A stretch of DNA of 64,000 bases, taken from contig NC_084809.1 in the NCBI RefSeq assembly GCF_963583255.1, positions 9,340,215 through 9,404,214 on the forward strand, written 5' to 3'. The notes beneath the pieces were generated by a model. That model worked only from the letters and a program-made list of their open reading frames with translations, was not told where the DNA came from and made no database searches. A program made the position numbers and the translations under genes. Position 1 is the first letter of the stretch; each line of letters begins with the position of its first letter. The stretch comes from Pyrus communis (Eukaryota; Streptophyta; Magnoliopsida; Rosales; Rosaceae). Below, in pieces: positions 23,750 to 35,300 of this stretch.

Positions 23750-26700
23750 TGTGAAATCCCGTTCTTGGATTTCACTGTTATAATCTACGTATTTGCATTA
23801 TTGAGATTTTATATTATTTCTCGAGAATTTACTTTAATTTGTTTGAATTTAGATTTTAACTAAATTAGTTACAAAGTTTGAAGTTTGAAAATCAATTGTT
23901 TAAAATCCGTAGACCTTTGGAGGTCACAATTTATATTTTCGAATAGATCTTGAAACCATGAACATATAGGCAAAAGTCGTTTGCTAGTCCGAATTATAAT
24001 GGTATAGTTACGAACATTTGAAGTTGTTTTACTAAACTATAGATTTTAAATCAATTAAACTTCCACAAGGAAGAAGCCTAATCAGATTTAAGCAAAAATA
24101 ATAGGACCAATCAGCTTGAAGGAAAAGGACCAATCAAATAAAAGGGGGGAAGGTTTCTAAAAAAAAGAAAGGAAGTAAAAACGGGCTGCTGCTAACCCGT
24201 TTTGGGGGCGAATTGGACCCGTTAACCCACAAACTTGACCCGTTTGTATCTCCTTCATCCGAGCTCCGTTTTGTGTGATCTTGGTGTCCATGGAAAGCTC
24301 TTGACGAGCCCTACATCTCTGTAGTGTTAGATTTCCCATTTTATTTTCCATCTTTGCAGTTTGAAGCCACAAAACCCACGAGTTTTCCAACGGTTTTATC
24401 ATTTTTCCGATGATTCTGGCAACCCTTTTCCTTCAAGTGAGGTATGAAACTTCCTGTACTCTTCATAATCTTCAAGTTAGTATGCTTAGTTTGTGCTTTT
24501 GTATTCATTTTAGAGTTGGGTGTTTAGAACCCTGGAAATCCGGTTTTCTTCGGTGAATTTGGACGGTTTCCAATTCGAATTTATCGTAGGCCTAGTTGTG
24601 AAAAGTTTTCCTTTGTTGAGCTCTAGCTACCACATAAATTTGAGTTCATTTAGTTAATGTTGAAAATTCAGGTTTTCTAAACCCTCCACCTTGGCTACCA
24701 TCACGTGTGGCGGTGCGTGAGACCATCCACGAGTGTTGTCTAAGTACCAAATACCTTCTAGTAACCCTATGAACCTATGTCTAACTCGGTTTCCTGAAAT
24801 TCAATTGTTTTGTGTAGTGATCTAATTGGACCACCACTTATTTGTGTGATTGACGACAATCCGATTGTTGGATCGTCGTACAATTTTGTGAGCACCCTAG
24901 TTATCAGTTGTTGGACCTTTGAGAACTTACGAATCAGAAATCTGATGTGTGGATCTTCCAGATTGAATAACCTTAGATTGTTGACCTTAATGGATCTACC
25001 TTATCGACGGTTGACGTTCTAGTCAACAAGCTTTACTCTAGAGTGTCATTTGTCTCTAGTTTGTTGTTGAGGCTTGATGGAGCTTAGTTGGCTCATCATG
25101 ATGACGTGTTTTTCCCAGTTGACGTATGTCTCGTTATATGTATTTGTGGCACCATATTGAGTTATACTTGTTTATTAAATGTGCTTTCTATTGAAGTGTT
25201 ATTTTTATTTCTGGCCATCGATCTATTTTTATTAAGTATGATTTGACTTGTGCATTGGAAATATGGTTTGTATGATTGGATTGATGTGATGAAATGTGAG
25301 GGCTAGTAGTGGACCGTTAACCCATTGGTATGGGGTTTGTTGCTTCGAAACATGTTTCACCCTTTGTGTCGTTATTTCATTTCTTATTTTGGTGAGTCTT
25401 TGTAACTTGAGTAACCTAACTTGATCCATGTCATGTTTCATTAATTGATGTTATACATTTTACTCTGCGATTTTGTTGAGTGATGATCCGGAATTGTATC
25501 CTGGTGTGGATTCCATTGAGTGGTGGTCCGGAATCCCTTCTACTTTGCAATTCCGTTGAGTGATGGTCCGAAATCGTATTCTGGTTTGGATTTCGTTGAC
25601 TGATGGTCCGAAATCCTTTCTACTCCGCAATTCCGTTGAGTGATGGTCCAGAATCCCCTTTGGTGTCTTGGTTTCGTTGGGTGGTCCGAAATCCCATTTT
25701 TCCAAAGATGTAGTCTTCGGGCGAACTGCGTTCCTCTAGCCCTAGTTTTTAATGTATATATGAATGATGGCCTTTGTGAATCTTGTGGTTTGAATTGGAA
25801 AAACCGTTGGATGTCTAAGTGACTTCTACGGAGTTTTCAGCGACTTGATTATGATTCCATAAAGTATGATTCTATACTTGATATTTATAGATTGTGATCA
25901 TTGGTTTGTTTTTATTGAATATCACATACTTGTATTATTGCCACTCACCCGAGTTCCGCAGCTTATCCAAGTTCCGTTTGGCCGGTGCACCATTCTCATA
26001 ATGTAAGCACTGATTTTACATATGACAAGTCTGGGTAGATTATGAGAAACCACTTGATATTTTGGTTCCGTTGAGTGGTCCGGAACCCTACGTTGTTGGA
26101 TTCCGTTGAGTGGTTCGGAATCCTTGCTCTCGCTCATTCCCATAAGGTTAGTCTGGAATCCCTAAATTCGAGTGAATGGGAATTACCCACAATAGATCTT
26201 GTGAATACAAATTAGAATTACCATGTTATTATTCATAATCCAAATAGGGAATTATATAGAGTTCCTTGGTTAAATTCGCGAAATGATATGTGATCGCATT
26301 GTTTGATTAACGTAATTAAATGCTAAGACTGTGCATCTTAGATTCATTAATTGATTAATTGACAGGATTGTGGAATGACGCTGGATATGAGTGTTGTTAT
26401 TATGATTATTTAAGTTGATCAATGTTTCTAGAGAATAATATGTACTTTGTTAATTCTTTAATATGTTACACGCTATGAAATGTGATTTTATGTGGGAAAC
26501 GTGATGATTTATGTGATGGATGAAGTGGAAATGTTAATCGTCATGTGGGATTGTTATGTTGGATATCATTGTTATTGTTATGATTAGACTTGTTGATAAA
26601 TATGGCTAGAGAATATGATTGTGCTTCGTTATTTGTTCTTTGAAATATTGCATGATATGCATTGTGGTATTTTTGTTGGGAGATAACGACTTATGTGATG

Positions 26701-26933
26701 AATGTTCGAGTGTAGTGAAGTAATGAACTACGAATGGCTTGATCCCTATTTAGGGTACGTAGGCAGTCTAACGAGGATGTTAGATGCAGCCATAAAATGT
26801 ACGAAAAATGCTATGAAATTTGAATCTTGATCTATACTTCGTACATATCCCGGAGGCGGGGTATGTTAGATATATGGGTATTTGGTGACGTCACGTGTCG
26901 ATCCTGGACATATGTCGGGATCGGGGCGTGACA
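23750..26933. mobile_element. Solo-LTR-like element B nested in A
   Basis: It begins TGTGAAATCCCG and ends ATCGGGGCGTGACA, with a perfect 5-bp target duplication GTTAT (23745-23749 and 26934-26938). Length is 3,184 bp and no gag or pol similarity is seen. It shares layout with element A: both hold a TTAGATTTCCCA block followed by AAACCCA (22708 in A, 24328 in B). The tail has GTACGTAGGCAGTCTAACGA (26756-26775), a type of sequence I associate with long plant LTRs. Most likely a solo LTR of a related family. Confidence 0.75.
25466..25692. repeat. Short tandem repeats within element B
   Basis: About six degenerate units of 35-45 bp built around GTTGAGTGATGGTCCGGAATC. Two more isolated units occur at about 26062-26125. 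Units vary in length and sequence and have no unique spacers, so this is LTR-internal repeat structure, not a CRISPR. Confidence 0.85.
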
Positions 26934-27065
26934 GTTATCATACAACACATACACACAATCGGGTATGTAGATGTCTATGGCCATAGGATACAATTGATGA
27001 GATTTATGGCATACCCCCAGCTTCACTAGCCCAAGGCTTGTGTTGGTGTGATATGTTATATGTAT

Positions 27066-27320
27066 ATGTTTCTTCTTTGGCATAACTCAAAGTCGTACAG
27101 CTTCATCTTCGGGTGATGGACCCTATGTTTCTTCTCTGGTGCAACCTAGAATCATACAACTTTACCTTCGGGTGATGGACCCCCTACATATACATATATA
27201 TGTGATATCATATTCTTTGGTGTAACCCGGAGTTGTACAACTTCACCTTCGAGTAATAAACCATGGTTTCTTCACTGGCGTACCCTAGTGTCGTACAGCT
27301 TCACCTTTGATGATGGTTAT
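27066..27320. repeat. Degenerate repeats in the tail of element A
   Basis: Four units around the pattern TTTCTTC(T/A)(C/T)TGG...GTACA(G/A)CTTCACCTTCGGGTGATGG, spaced about 65-90 bp. LTR-internal repeat, non-coding. Confidence 0.8.
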
Positions 27321-27903
27321 GCCTTCGGGCCACTATGATACCCCTAGTAAGTACAAGATTGATGAGATTTATGGATTTACCTTCGGGTGGTGTTATCACA
27401 TTTATTGAGCATTGTTTTACACAAACATGTTTTACGAATGTTTTCTTGGCATGTTAGAGTTTTCAAGAAACTTACTATGTAGTACTATATATGTGTTTTC
27501 AAAACAAGGGGTTAATATGTTAAAAAAAGGAAACGGTTTTCTTATTAGTATTATTACTATAAACTTTGGTCCACTCACCCTTTTGTACTGCGCCCCCTTA
27601 GGAGTTAGAATCAAGGCACACAATCCCCGCGGCAGGGCACTTCCATTTAGGTATCTTCGTGTCCCCTCTGTGTAGGACCCATTCTTCGGTTTGTACCTTT
27701 TCATAATAAATCTTTCATATTATTCTTGATTAGTTGTATGCTTTGACCATGGTTATGCATTAGTATATTTCTTTCTAATTACACATTTTAATTTGCATGC
27801 ATGTACAAATGACTTCGTCACCCTTGGATGTCGGCCAGCATGTGCCTAGCCTGTTATTTGGGGATATCAGGATTGAGGAGTATCATGAAGTTTTGTTTTT
27901 AAA

Positions 27904-28048
27904 GGGTGGTGCTATCTACATAACTTTTTTTACCTCTCACGCACCTTTCTCAATTTCTAACTGTCAAATTCAAATGAATTGAAGACGATCAACAAAACTA
28001 ACAAGGAGTGTGTGAAATGTAAAATTGAATGTGTGGATAGTACTACGC
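27904..28048. mobile_element. hAT-type MITE, family H, copy 1
   Basis: 145 bp with inverted ends (GGGTGGTGCTATCTACATAA on the left; the right end mirrors it with GTACTATCCACACATTCA in reverse complement). Flanks TTTTTAAA (27896-27903) and TTTCTAAA (28049-28056) match at 7 of 8 bases. Its relative is at 59132-59277, which has a perfect 8-bp duplication. Confidence 0.75.
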
Positions 28049-28056
28049 TTTCTAAA

Positions 28057-29231
28057 ATGTAATGTTATCAACATAGATGGAGCCACCCTAGGCTTACAGG
28101 GGGCGGATGCCCCCACTCACACTGGTTCTTAAACAAAAAAGGGTACATGTAGTATCAACTTTCAAGCTAAAACCTCACTTAATAACCACTCTATTGAAAT
28201 AGAATATTCACTTACATTTTGCCAACGACATCCCACCAATTATTTTATGCCATACACAATAGAAAAGAAGCATAATGGACCTGATTGTAGGCATTGACTA
28301 CAATACTTATACATGTATTTAATACAATAACCATTTGACGATCAATATAATTCATGTAATTAAATGTATTTAATAGAATCACTATCTGACTGTCGAGGTG
28401 GGTGATTTGTATTAAATATATGTAAGTATTGTAATTTTATTGTAATTTGGAGTTTTTCGTTCTAATTGATTTATGTTATCATTTATGTTTACTTGCTCTA
28501 TTTATTGTGTTTCTTCTTCTTGTTTGTGCATATTATTTACTGGATTTTAAAATGATTTTGATTTATCAATGTTGGTTGTTTTTGGTAAAGAACAGGGATT
28601 TCCACAAACATAAAACATTATGACTTAACATATAAGTGGTTCGTTTGTACACTGGGTTGAACTTTTTAATTTTACTTTGTTGTTTTAGGATGTCCTTATT
28701 CAAAAAAAATATCTATCTTCGTTCATGGTTATCAAGGGTTCTTATGCAAAAATTTCAAAATTAATAGTACGAAAATTGAGAATTACTAGTAAACTAGTGC
28801 AGTCGTTTCATATTACTCAGTTGCAATAACAGTTGATTCTGTGAGCTTTTTTATTCAAAGTGGTGTTATAAGTGTTTCGATTTATGAAATGGATTTTTAA
28901 GTGGCTTAATTGTGAGTAGCATACTAATTATTCCTCTTCTAATTTTCAGTCAACAATTATTGTGGAATTTTGATGGTAGTACTTTTGGGAGTCTTCGTCT
29001 TGTTACACATGGAATAGTGGTCATTTTGAATAATTTAGTTGGAATACGATTTGAACGTAATTACGTAAAAAGATTGTTGTTTCATATTGTGATAAATTCA
29101 TAGATCAATATGCACGAATTTTTGTTCGAAGATTAATACTCTAATTAAATCAAAATTTTGAACCAAATTTTCAATTTAATATTATGAGTAGCTTTGTACA
29201 AATTTTAATAAGGTGAACGTGAGTAGCTCCC
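28057..29231. other. Intergenic, no gene recognised
   Basis: AT-rich DNA. A short GGAGCCACCC...GGATGCCCCC stretch (28078-28117) resembles the edge of an old DNA transposon, but no partner end or duplication could be assigned. Confidence 0.45.
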
Positions 29232-29436
29232 ATCATAAGCATTGATGGAGCTAGAAACTCATGTCAGGAGAGGCATTTAAGCTAAACGAAAGAAATTAGA
29301 AAAAAAATATAGTAGTGTAATTTAAATAAGATAGTTCTTGGTAGAATGCTAGTTTTTTTATTTTTTATTTTTTTTATTTTTTATTTTTTTTAGTACATCA
29401 ATATTTTTGCACTAAGGGGAAGAAGAGTTCAGGTAA

Positions 29437-30194
29437 GGTCATCTCCAACCGATGGCTGGCCAGATGGCTCATTTTAGCCCTCTGGCCCTCTAAGATTCTC
29501 CAAAATATTAATATTATAATGAATAGTACAGGATCATATTTGCCTTCGTCTCCAACCGAGGGCCAAAGGGCCATATGACTCGTTTTAGCCATATCACAAA
29601 AAACCGTCTCCAACCGAGGGCCAAATGGTCATAGGGCCAAACATAATTTATTATTTAAATTTAAAAACTACAACAACTTAAATTCAAATCCAACAACTTA
29701 AATTTAAAAACTACAACGATAACTGGCCCAAACAACCAAAAAAATTAGAACTTCAATTTAACGAATGGTTTAGGTATTTATAGAATTTTTTTTTTTAAGA
29801 ATTAAAAAAAAAATTGGCCCTAAAAAACCAAAAATAAAAAAATAAAATTTTTTTGAATACAACAGCTAGCTGACTAGCCATTGTATTCAAATTTTTTTTA
29901 AGCAATCATGTCGGTTATAACCGATAGGAATGTATATTTAATTTTGAATATAAATATATTCATGTCGGTTATAACCGACAGAAATGTATATTTAATTTTG
30001 AATATAAATATATTCTTGTCGGTTATAACCGACATGAATGCTCTATTTTCTAGCCAGCCCCATGCAGCCAGCCCTCTAGCCCTCTTCGATTCTGTGGGGC
30101 CTTCTCAGATTCCACAGCCCTCTGACCTAGCCCTCGGTTAGAGATGGTTTTCAGGCTATTTTTGGCCCTCTGGACCCTTCGGTTGGAGATGGCC
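29437..30194. mobile_element. PIF/Harbinger-type MITE
   Basis: 758 bp with inverted ends GGTCATCTCCAACCGA (left) and, in reverse complement, GGCCATCTCCAACCGA (right), flanked by the 3-bp duplication TAA (29434-29436, 30195-30197). GGCC...AACCGA ends with a TAA/TTA duplication are typical of PIF/Harbinger. It contains three 54-bp tandem units. Confidence 0.88.
29911..30032. repeat. Three 54-bp units each with a 14-bp palindrome
   Basis: The perfect palindrome TCGGTTATAACCGA occurs at 29911-29924, 29965-29978 and 30019-30032, exactly 54 bp apart, separated by an AT-rich arm. It lies within the Harbinger MITE. Because 54 is a multiple of three, an apparent repeat peptide can be read through it, but this is not a gene. 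Confidence 0.92.
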
Positions 30195-30676
30195 TAAGCT
30201 ACACAATATGCAGCCTAATTTGGTATCGAATTCTCTATTATTCAAACCTAAGGCCTCTCACTTCACTTAGAATATTACTAGATCGCAGTATTGAGTAACC
30301 GATAGGATGCTAGTTAGCAAGTCTCTAATCTCCAAACTCTTCTCCACCAATACACTACGTACTCATTGTTGTAAAAGTCATTGACAATAAATACAGGACT
30401 GTAATTCCAGGCTGGTGCCTGGCCAATCATCACCTCTGTGGCTCCGCCACCACTCATAAGTAATTTTATTTTTTTTGGATTCAAAGCATCTCATAAGTAA
30501 CTGATAGAAGTAGAACTGTTGAATTATTAAAATAGTGTGCTTTTTATTGTTTTTAAATTAAAGAAGCATGATTAGCTCTAACCATAAATAATTGATAAAA
30601 GTTGGTAAATTTAATCTTATATTTAGAATCACATAAACAAAAACCTAAGGAGACAAATAATAATAATAATAAATAA

Positions 30677-30827
30677 TGGAAAATATTTGAAAACTTTGAA
30701 TAGTAATGATAAGGGCAAAATAAAAGGTAAAGTGAATAGTATCAGGATTGACTTTTTAGTGTAAAAATATGATTTTTCGTTAAAATAAATAATACCGGAA
30801 GCTTTTCATTAAATTTTCCTTAAAAAA
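30677..30827. repeat. MITE-like repeat, family C, copy 1
   Basis: It shares long blocks (AAGGNCAAAATAAAAGGTA, GTGAATAGTA, GACTTTTTAGTGTAAAAATA, GAAGCTTTTC-like) with 47861-48010. Ends and target duplication are not clear. Confidence 0.7.
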
Positions 30828-31092
30828 ACCACCAAATTGTGGATGAAATTGTAAAAATTTCAAGTTAGGAAGAAACTAAAGAATTTCTCATAAAAAAATA
30901 GGCTTCCTAAAATGAGCAAAAAAAAAAAAAAACAGAGATAAGTTAGTAGGAGCCTCTATCTCTCCTATTGCCCCAAATATATATAGTTTTGCCCTGAAGT
31001 CTAAACCCCTTTGTACAATGAACTAGACCAAGTCCCCTCCACTCCTAACAACAACAGCTTCTGATATATCTATCTATCTGATTCCGAAGTCC

Positions 31093-31211
31093 TATAAAAT
31101 TAGGGTTTCTCTCTCCCTCTAGCTCTCTCTCTCTCTCTCCCCCTCTCTATCTCTCTCTGGGTATCTCTTTCTCTCTCTGCCGAGATCCGATACTGTCTGC
31201 TGATGCAATAG
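31093..31211 (+). promoter_or_regulatory. PP5 core promoter and 5' non-coding exon
   Basis: TATAAAAT at 31093-31100 is followed by AGGGTTTCTCTCTCCCTC and CT-rich sequence, a common plant transcription-start context. The leader exon ends at an AG|GT site after 31211, and the next exon starts at 32326 after TTTTTGTAG. A three-codon upstream frame (ATG CAA TAG, 31203-31211) ends exactly at the splice junction. Confidence 0.6.
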
Positions 31212-32337
31212 GTATATACTTTCTTCTTTTGGGTTAGTTCCCTGTTTGGTTTCTGAGGAAATGGGTTATTCTTTTGTAATTTATTTTATTCCTCAACTAT
31301 TTCTTTGAACTGATTCACTGTATGTCTCTCTGTTCGGTTTCTGTTCATGAAGACTTGGAAAAAGATATTAAATTTTTAATTTTTACGGATGATATGTTTG
31401 GTTGCTGTTTAATTAGAGTTCACATTGTCTGAGCAAAGTTGTTGTTTCAAGGGTCGTTTTGACTGCTTTCCGGGTCCCAATTTTTGTCGAATATTTCAGA
31501 GATTGAAAAGCTAAGAATTTTAAACTGAAAGTGTCAGTTTTGGACAACAGAGGATTTGATTCAGTTTACGTTGTTGGTGATTCAGAATTGTTTTGCTTCA
31601 CCTGGGTTGTGGGAATCACTAGTTTATGTTTAACAAAACATGATAGAATAGGACATTTTCGAGTTCCAAGGTTAATGGGTCTGTGTCTGTTGTGACACCC
31701 TTTTAAGGCGTCAATAGCGTTAGCTTATGCCGAAGTTTTTGAACTTCCTATGTTGTGTGCCACAGTTGTGAAGCTGTTAATCGCTCTAAAGGAGCTAACT
31801 TTTGTCCGTAATTAGTAACTGCGGTAACAGAGGAATCTGTTGTGGCCATGTCCAACGCTAAAAGACAATTGCTTGAATGTCTTTTTGGTATTCTGATGGG
31901 GAATGAGATTTTTAGACAATTGCATATGAGACATTTCACATTATGTGGCTGTGAACATTTTATTGGGGAAGAATATAGCTTCCGATAGGTAGAAAATATT
32001 CATATCATTCGATTGTATGGCAACGTAGAGTTGAGTAGTCATCGGAGGTACATGCATAATTAATTCTGATCCAGTGCTAAGTTGTATTAGAAAATTGATA
32101 ATGGGCCTTTAGGATGACTAGTATATTAGTTTTTATATTGATTGGTCATTGATTTTTTACTTGAATTGCAATTTATAACTTTTTTTTCTGTCCGAAAGAG
32201 ATGAACTATTATTGCCTGATATGTCATCTCAACATTACTTGTAGAGCTGATATTGATTCTAACAGGAGGATGAGAAATTAATCATGGAATATGTAATTTG
32301 CTAATATTCGATTTTCTTTTTGTAGACGACAAAGTTT

Positions 32338-35300
32338 ATGCCAATCATGGAAACTGAGAATGGTAATGTTAAGCAAGCTGAAGATGCTAAACTACTTGCC
32401 AATGAAGCATATAAAGGTAATAATCTGTGTTTCTACAATCCGTCATACCTTTTCTTTTTTTTTTTTTTTTCCTTTTAATTTAATTTCACAGGTATGGCAA
32501 TGAAATAAATATGCTTTTAATTTCTTTGATTTTATGTACATGTATTTATAAATCAAAATTTAAATAATCAAAATAGATTTGATACGAGTGAGATTTACTT
32601 TCGGTGTTGCGGAAAGTTAATCCTAACAAGTGATGGACATTATACATATATCTCACTCTAGTGCTCTGAATTGAATGAATTCAGGTGAGACATTGACTTT
32701 ATCTATTTGTTTCCTCACAATTGGCAAGAATGCCTCACATAGAGATTAACTTTGAACAGTATTCTATTGATTTGTTTGTACTTGTGGTGCATTTATTTTG
32801 GGGTATGATCCGTGTACTCATATTTTCTCTATGATATCAGCTCATAAATTTGCTCAAGCTATTGATCTGTATACACAAGCGATTGAACTAAACAGTCAGA
32901 ATGCTGTATACTGGGCCAATCGTTCAATTGCCCACCTTAAACTGGAGGAATATGGTAGCGCCATACAAGATGCTTCCAAGGCTATTGAAGTTGATCCCAA
33001 ATATTCAAAGGCATGTTTTATCTTATCCCCTAGGTTTTGTGCATTTAGACATGTGTGATTGTGTTCTGATGGTTTTCTTTTGTTGCAGGGATACTACAGA
33101 CGAGGTGCAGCTTATCTTGCTATGGGGAAATTTAAAGAAGCTTTAAAGGATTTTCAGCAGGTGCTTCCTTCAGCACTTTTCTAAAATTGTGACAAAATAA
33201 TTTTTAATACCTACTATCATAAAAAATAATTTTCAATACCTACTATCATATTAAACTGCAAGAAGTTGAAGCCGCTTTTATTTCCAGCAACCCTTATGAT
33301 ATCAGTACATTTAAAATATCTATATTTGTAGGAGGGTTTTAAACAATATACTCATCATGTGAAAATAGTTATCTGTCTGGTTGGTTGTTTTTTAGTATAT
33401 ACATCTAATAGTGTTTTTGTTAAAGATAAATCTTAAGTTTCTGGAGAGTCAAAGCTGCACATTCAGAAGGTCGTAATTCTTCTTCATTTAATCACTATAA
33501 AGTTGCATTTTAAATGTCTCCAAGAGTTTTAGAACAATCTTTGTCCTTATTCATTGTGGCTCACATCTCTTATATGCACATTTACTGGAGCAATGCTAAG
33601 CTGTAGCTGGTTATGGTTTGTGCAATTGGAACCTTTACTGAAACATGGTACATCCCCCACTTCTGAGCATGGAGCGATTGGGTTAGACAATCAATTTTCA
33701 TAAGTTCTATAATCAGAATTTTGAATGTGATAAGACAAGCTTAGGTCTTGTTTGAGAAAAGAAAAATCAAATTGTGCAAAGACTTTTGTATAATGTCGTT
33801 GTCTTTCCTTTCATAAATTGATACACAAGAGATGGAGGATGCTTTTGAAAACGTTTGCCAAATTTTCTTTTGGTAGCAATTGTCTTAGATGCTGCATTGT
33901 TTGAATTTTTTCCTTGATCTAAAATAGGTCAAAAGAATCTGTCCAAATGATCCTGATGCTACCAAGAAATTGAAGGAATGTGAGAAAGCAGTGATGAAGC
34001 TTAAATTTGCTGAAGCAATATCTGTACCGGAGGCTGAAAGGCGTCCTGTAGCTGATTCTATTAATTATCGTTCTATAGGTATTAGTGTTGTTGGTTTTAT
34101 GCTGCTTCATTTCTTGTTATGTTTGTCCAGGTTTTTCCACTTTCTTCTGCTTATCTTATATAGATTTTATTTTTCATTTTTCGTTTCAAATTTTTGTAGA
34201 ATTTCATCATCATATGTTTCAAGCAATGGATTTTGTTTATTGTTTAAAAATTTGTTAAGAGTTGCTTGTCCATGCTTCTGAATGTTGATAAGCGTTCAAG
34301 GCATTATATGAAACTTATTCTTTGAAACGTACTCAAGTGCATGCTATTGCAAAAAAGTGAATGCGATAGCAGCCCTATGTATCCCCTGTTTTGTTCTATT
34401 CTTTTTAGTGAAATTGGTTTCTTATTAAAGAAAAATATAGCAGCTTGATTTGACTACTTAAAGATCTTCTCTTTTAGGTTTGAAGTTTTGTTAACTGCAA
34501 GATTTGCTCTTGCCAATAATGGTGTCTGTTTTATTTTCTTGGAAATGTATGATGGCGCCTGATTTTTATTTCATGATTCTGTGAATACCTGATTCATTTT
34601 CATTTCTTTGTGATATCCTGAACTTTTTTACTGATCTCTCTTTGTATCAGTTCTACCTGAGCCATTATATAGTGCACTATTACCATAGTTCTGAATTTTT
34701 TTTGTCTGAACTCCCAAGGGATATTTAAGAATTTCAAATCTCTAATTTTCACGAATATGTGTAATTAATGAAAGGTGGTTTTAGATTTCTCATTTATTGA
34801 TTCTGGATTAAGCAGGTTTAGAGCTCTTATAGCAGCTTCCATGTTTGATAAGTTTGAGTGTGTTTCTAAGATTCGGTAGTGTTGGTTGCATTGGTAGTGG
34901 GCACTATTAGGGTAGATATGGGAGCTGCAGAAGTGAGCATGTTGGCCATGCTGTGTACCAAAACTATAGTCATGGCTGTAGGGACGGAACTGGTGGTATT
35001 TGGGTAGTATTTGTACTGGTGATTTTGTCAGTGCTATGGTTCAGAGGGTCCAATATTACCTAGAATTCCCTCTTTTTTTACTTTTCATTTTTTTTATTGA
35101 ACAATTGATCATTTGCACATTCAAATTTCATTAATTGGGGCGTTTAGTAGGCATATTTTGGATGAATGATTTTTTGTTGAGTTGACTCTGATATGGAAGG
35201 ATCCCTCATGTCGGTTTCCCTCGTCTCTTATGTTGGTTACACTTCATGGTTTATTTGGGACGACATGGTTATCCCAAATTGTTTTTTACAGATGGATGAA

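Larger units (their letters stand above)
21950..27885. mobile_element. Solo-LTR-like element A, interrupted by element B
   Basis: It starts TGTAACGACCCG at 21950 and ends ...GAGGAGTATCA at 27885. The flanks TGAAG (21945-21949) and TGAAG (27886-27890) form a 5-bp target duplication. Element B (23750-26933) sits inside it; without B and one copy of its GTTAT duplication, A is about 2.75 kb. The interior is non-coding, with CT-rich sequence near 22295-22330 and degenerate ~65-90-bp repeats at 27066-27320. TG...CA ends, a 5-bp duplication and no pol domain suggest a solo LTR of a long-LTR Ty3-type family. The right end is decayed, so it is less certain than the left. Confidence 0.65.
29240..30453. 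mobile_element. Degenerate hAT-like element carrying a Harbinger MITE
   Basis: The left end CATTGATGGAGCTAG and the right end (reverse complement AGTGGTGGCGGAGCCAC) are imperfect versions of the plant hAT-type end I recall as CAGTGGCGGAGCCAG. TCATAAG flanks both sides (29233-29239 and 30454-30460), a 7-bp match where 8 is usual. The Harbinger MITE at 29437-30194 is nested inside; without it the element is about 450 bp. The TIR match is weak. Confidence 0.45.

Noticed and set aside
25466..26125. Regular GGTCCGGAATC repeats resembling a CRISPR array
   Set aside because: Units vary in length and sequence, no unique spacers, a plant nuclear LTR context and no cas genes.
29908..30141. Open frame with a repeated 18-residue peptide
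   Set aside because: It is an effect of the 54-bp tandem DNA repeat inside a MITE; no start context or homology.
33970..34281. Hydrophobic extension read through the PP5 intron after 34078
   Set aside because: It is intron sequence: the GT donor at 34079 and family alignment place the exon end there. The membrane exon at 35568 fits known isoforms better.
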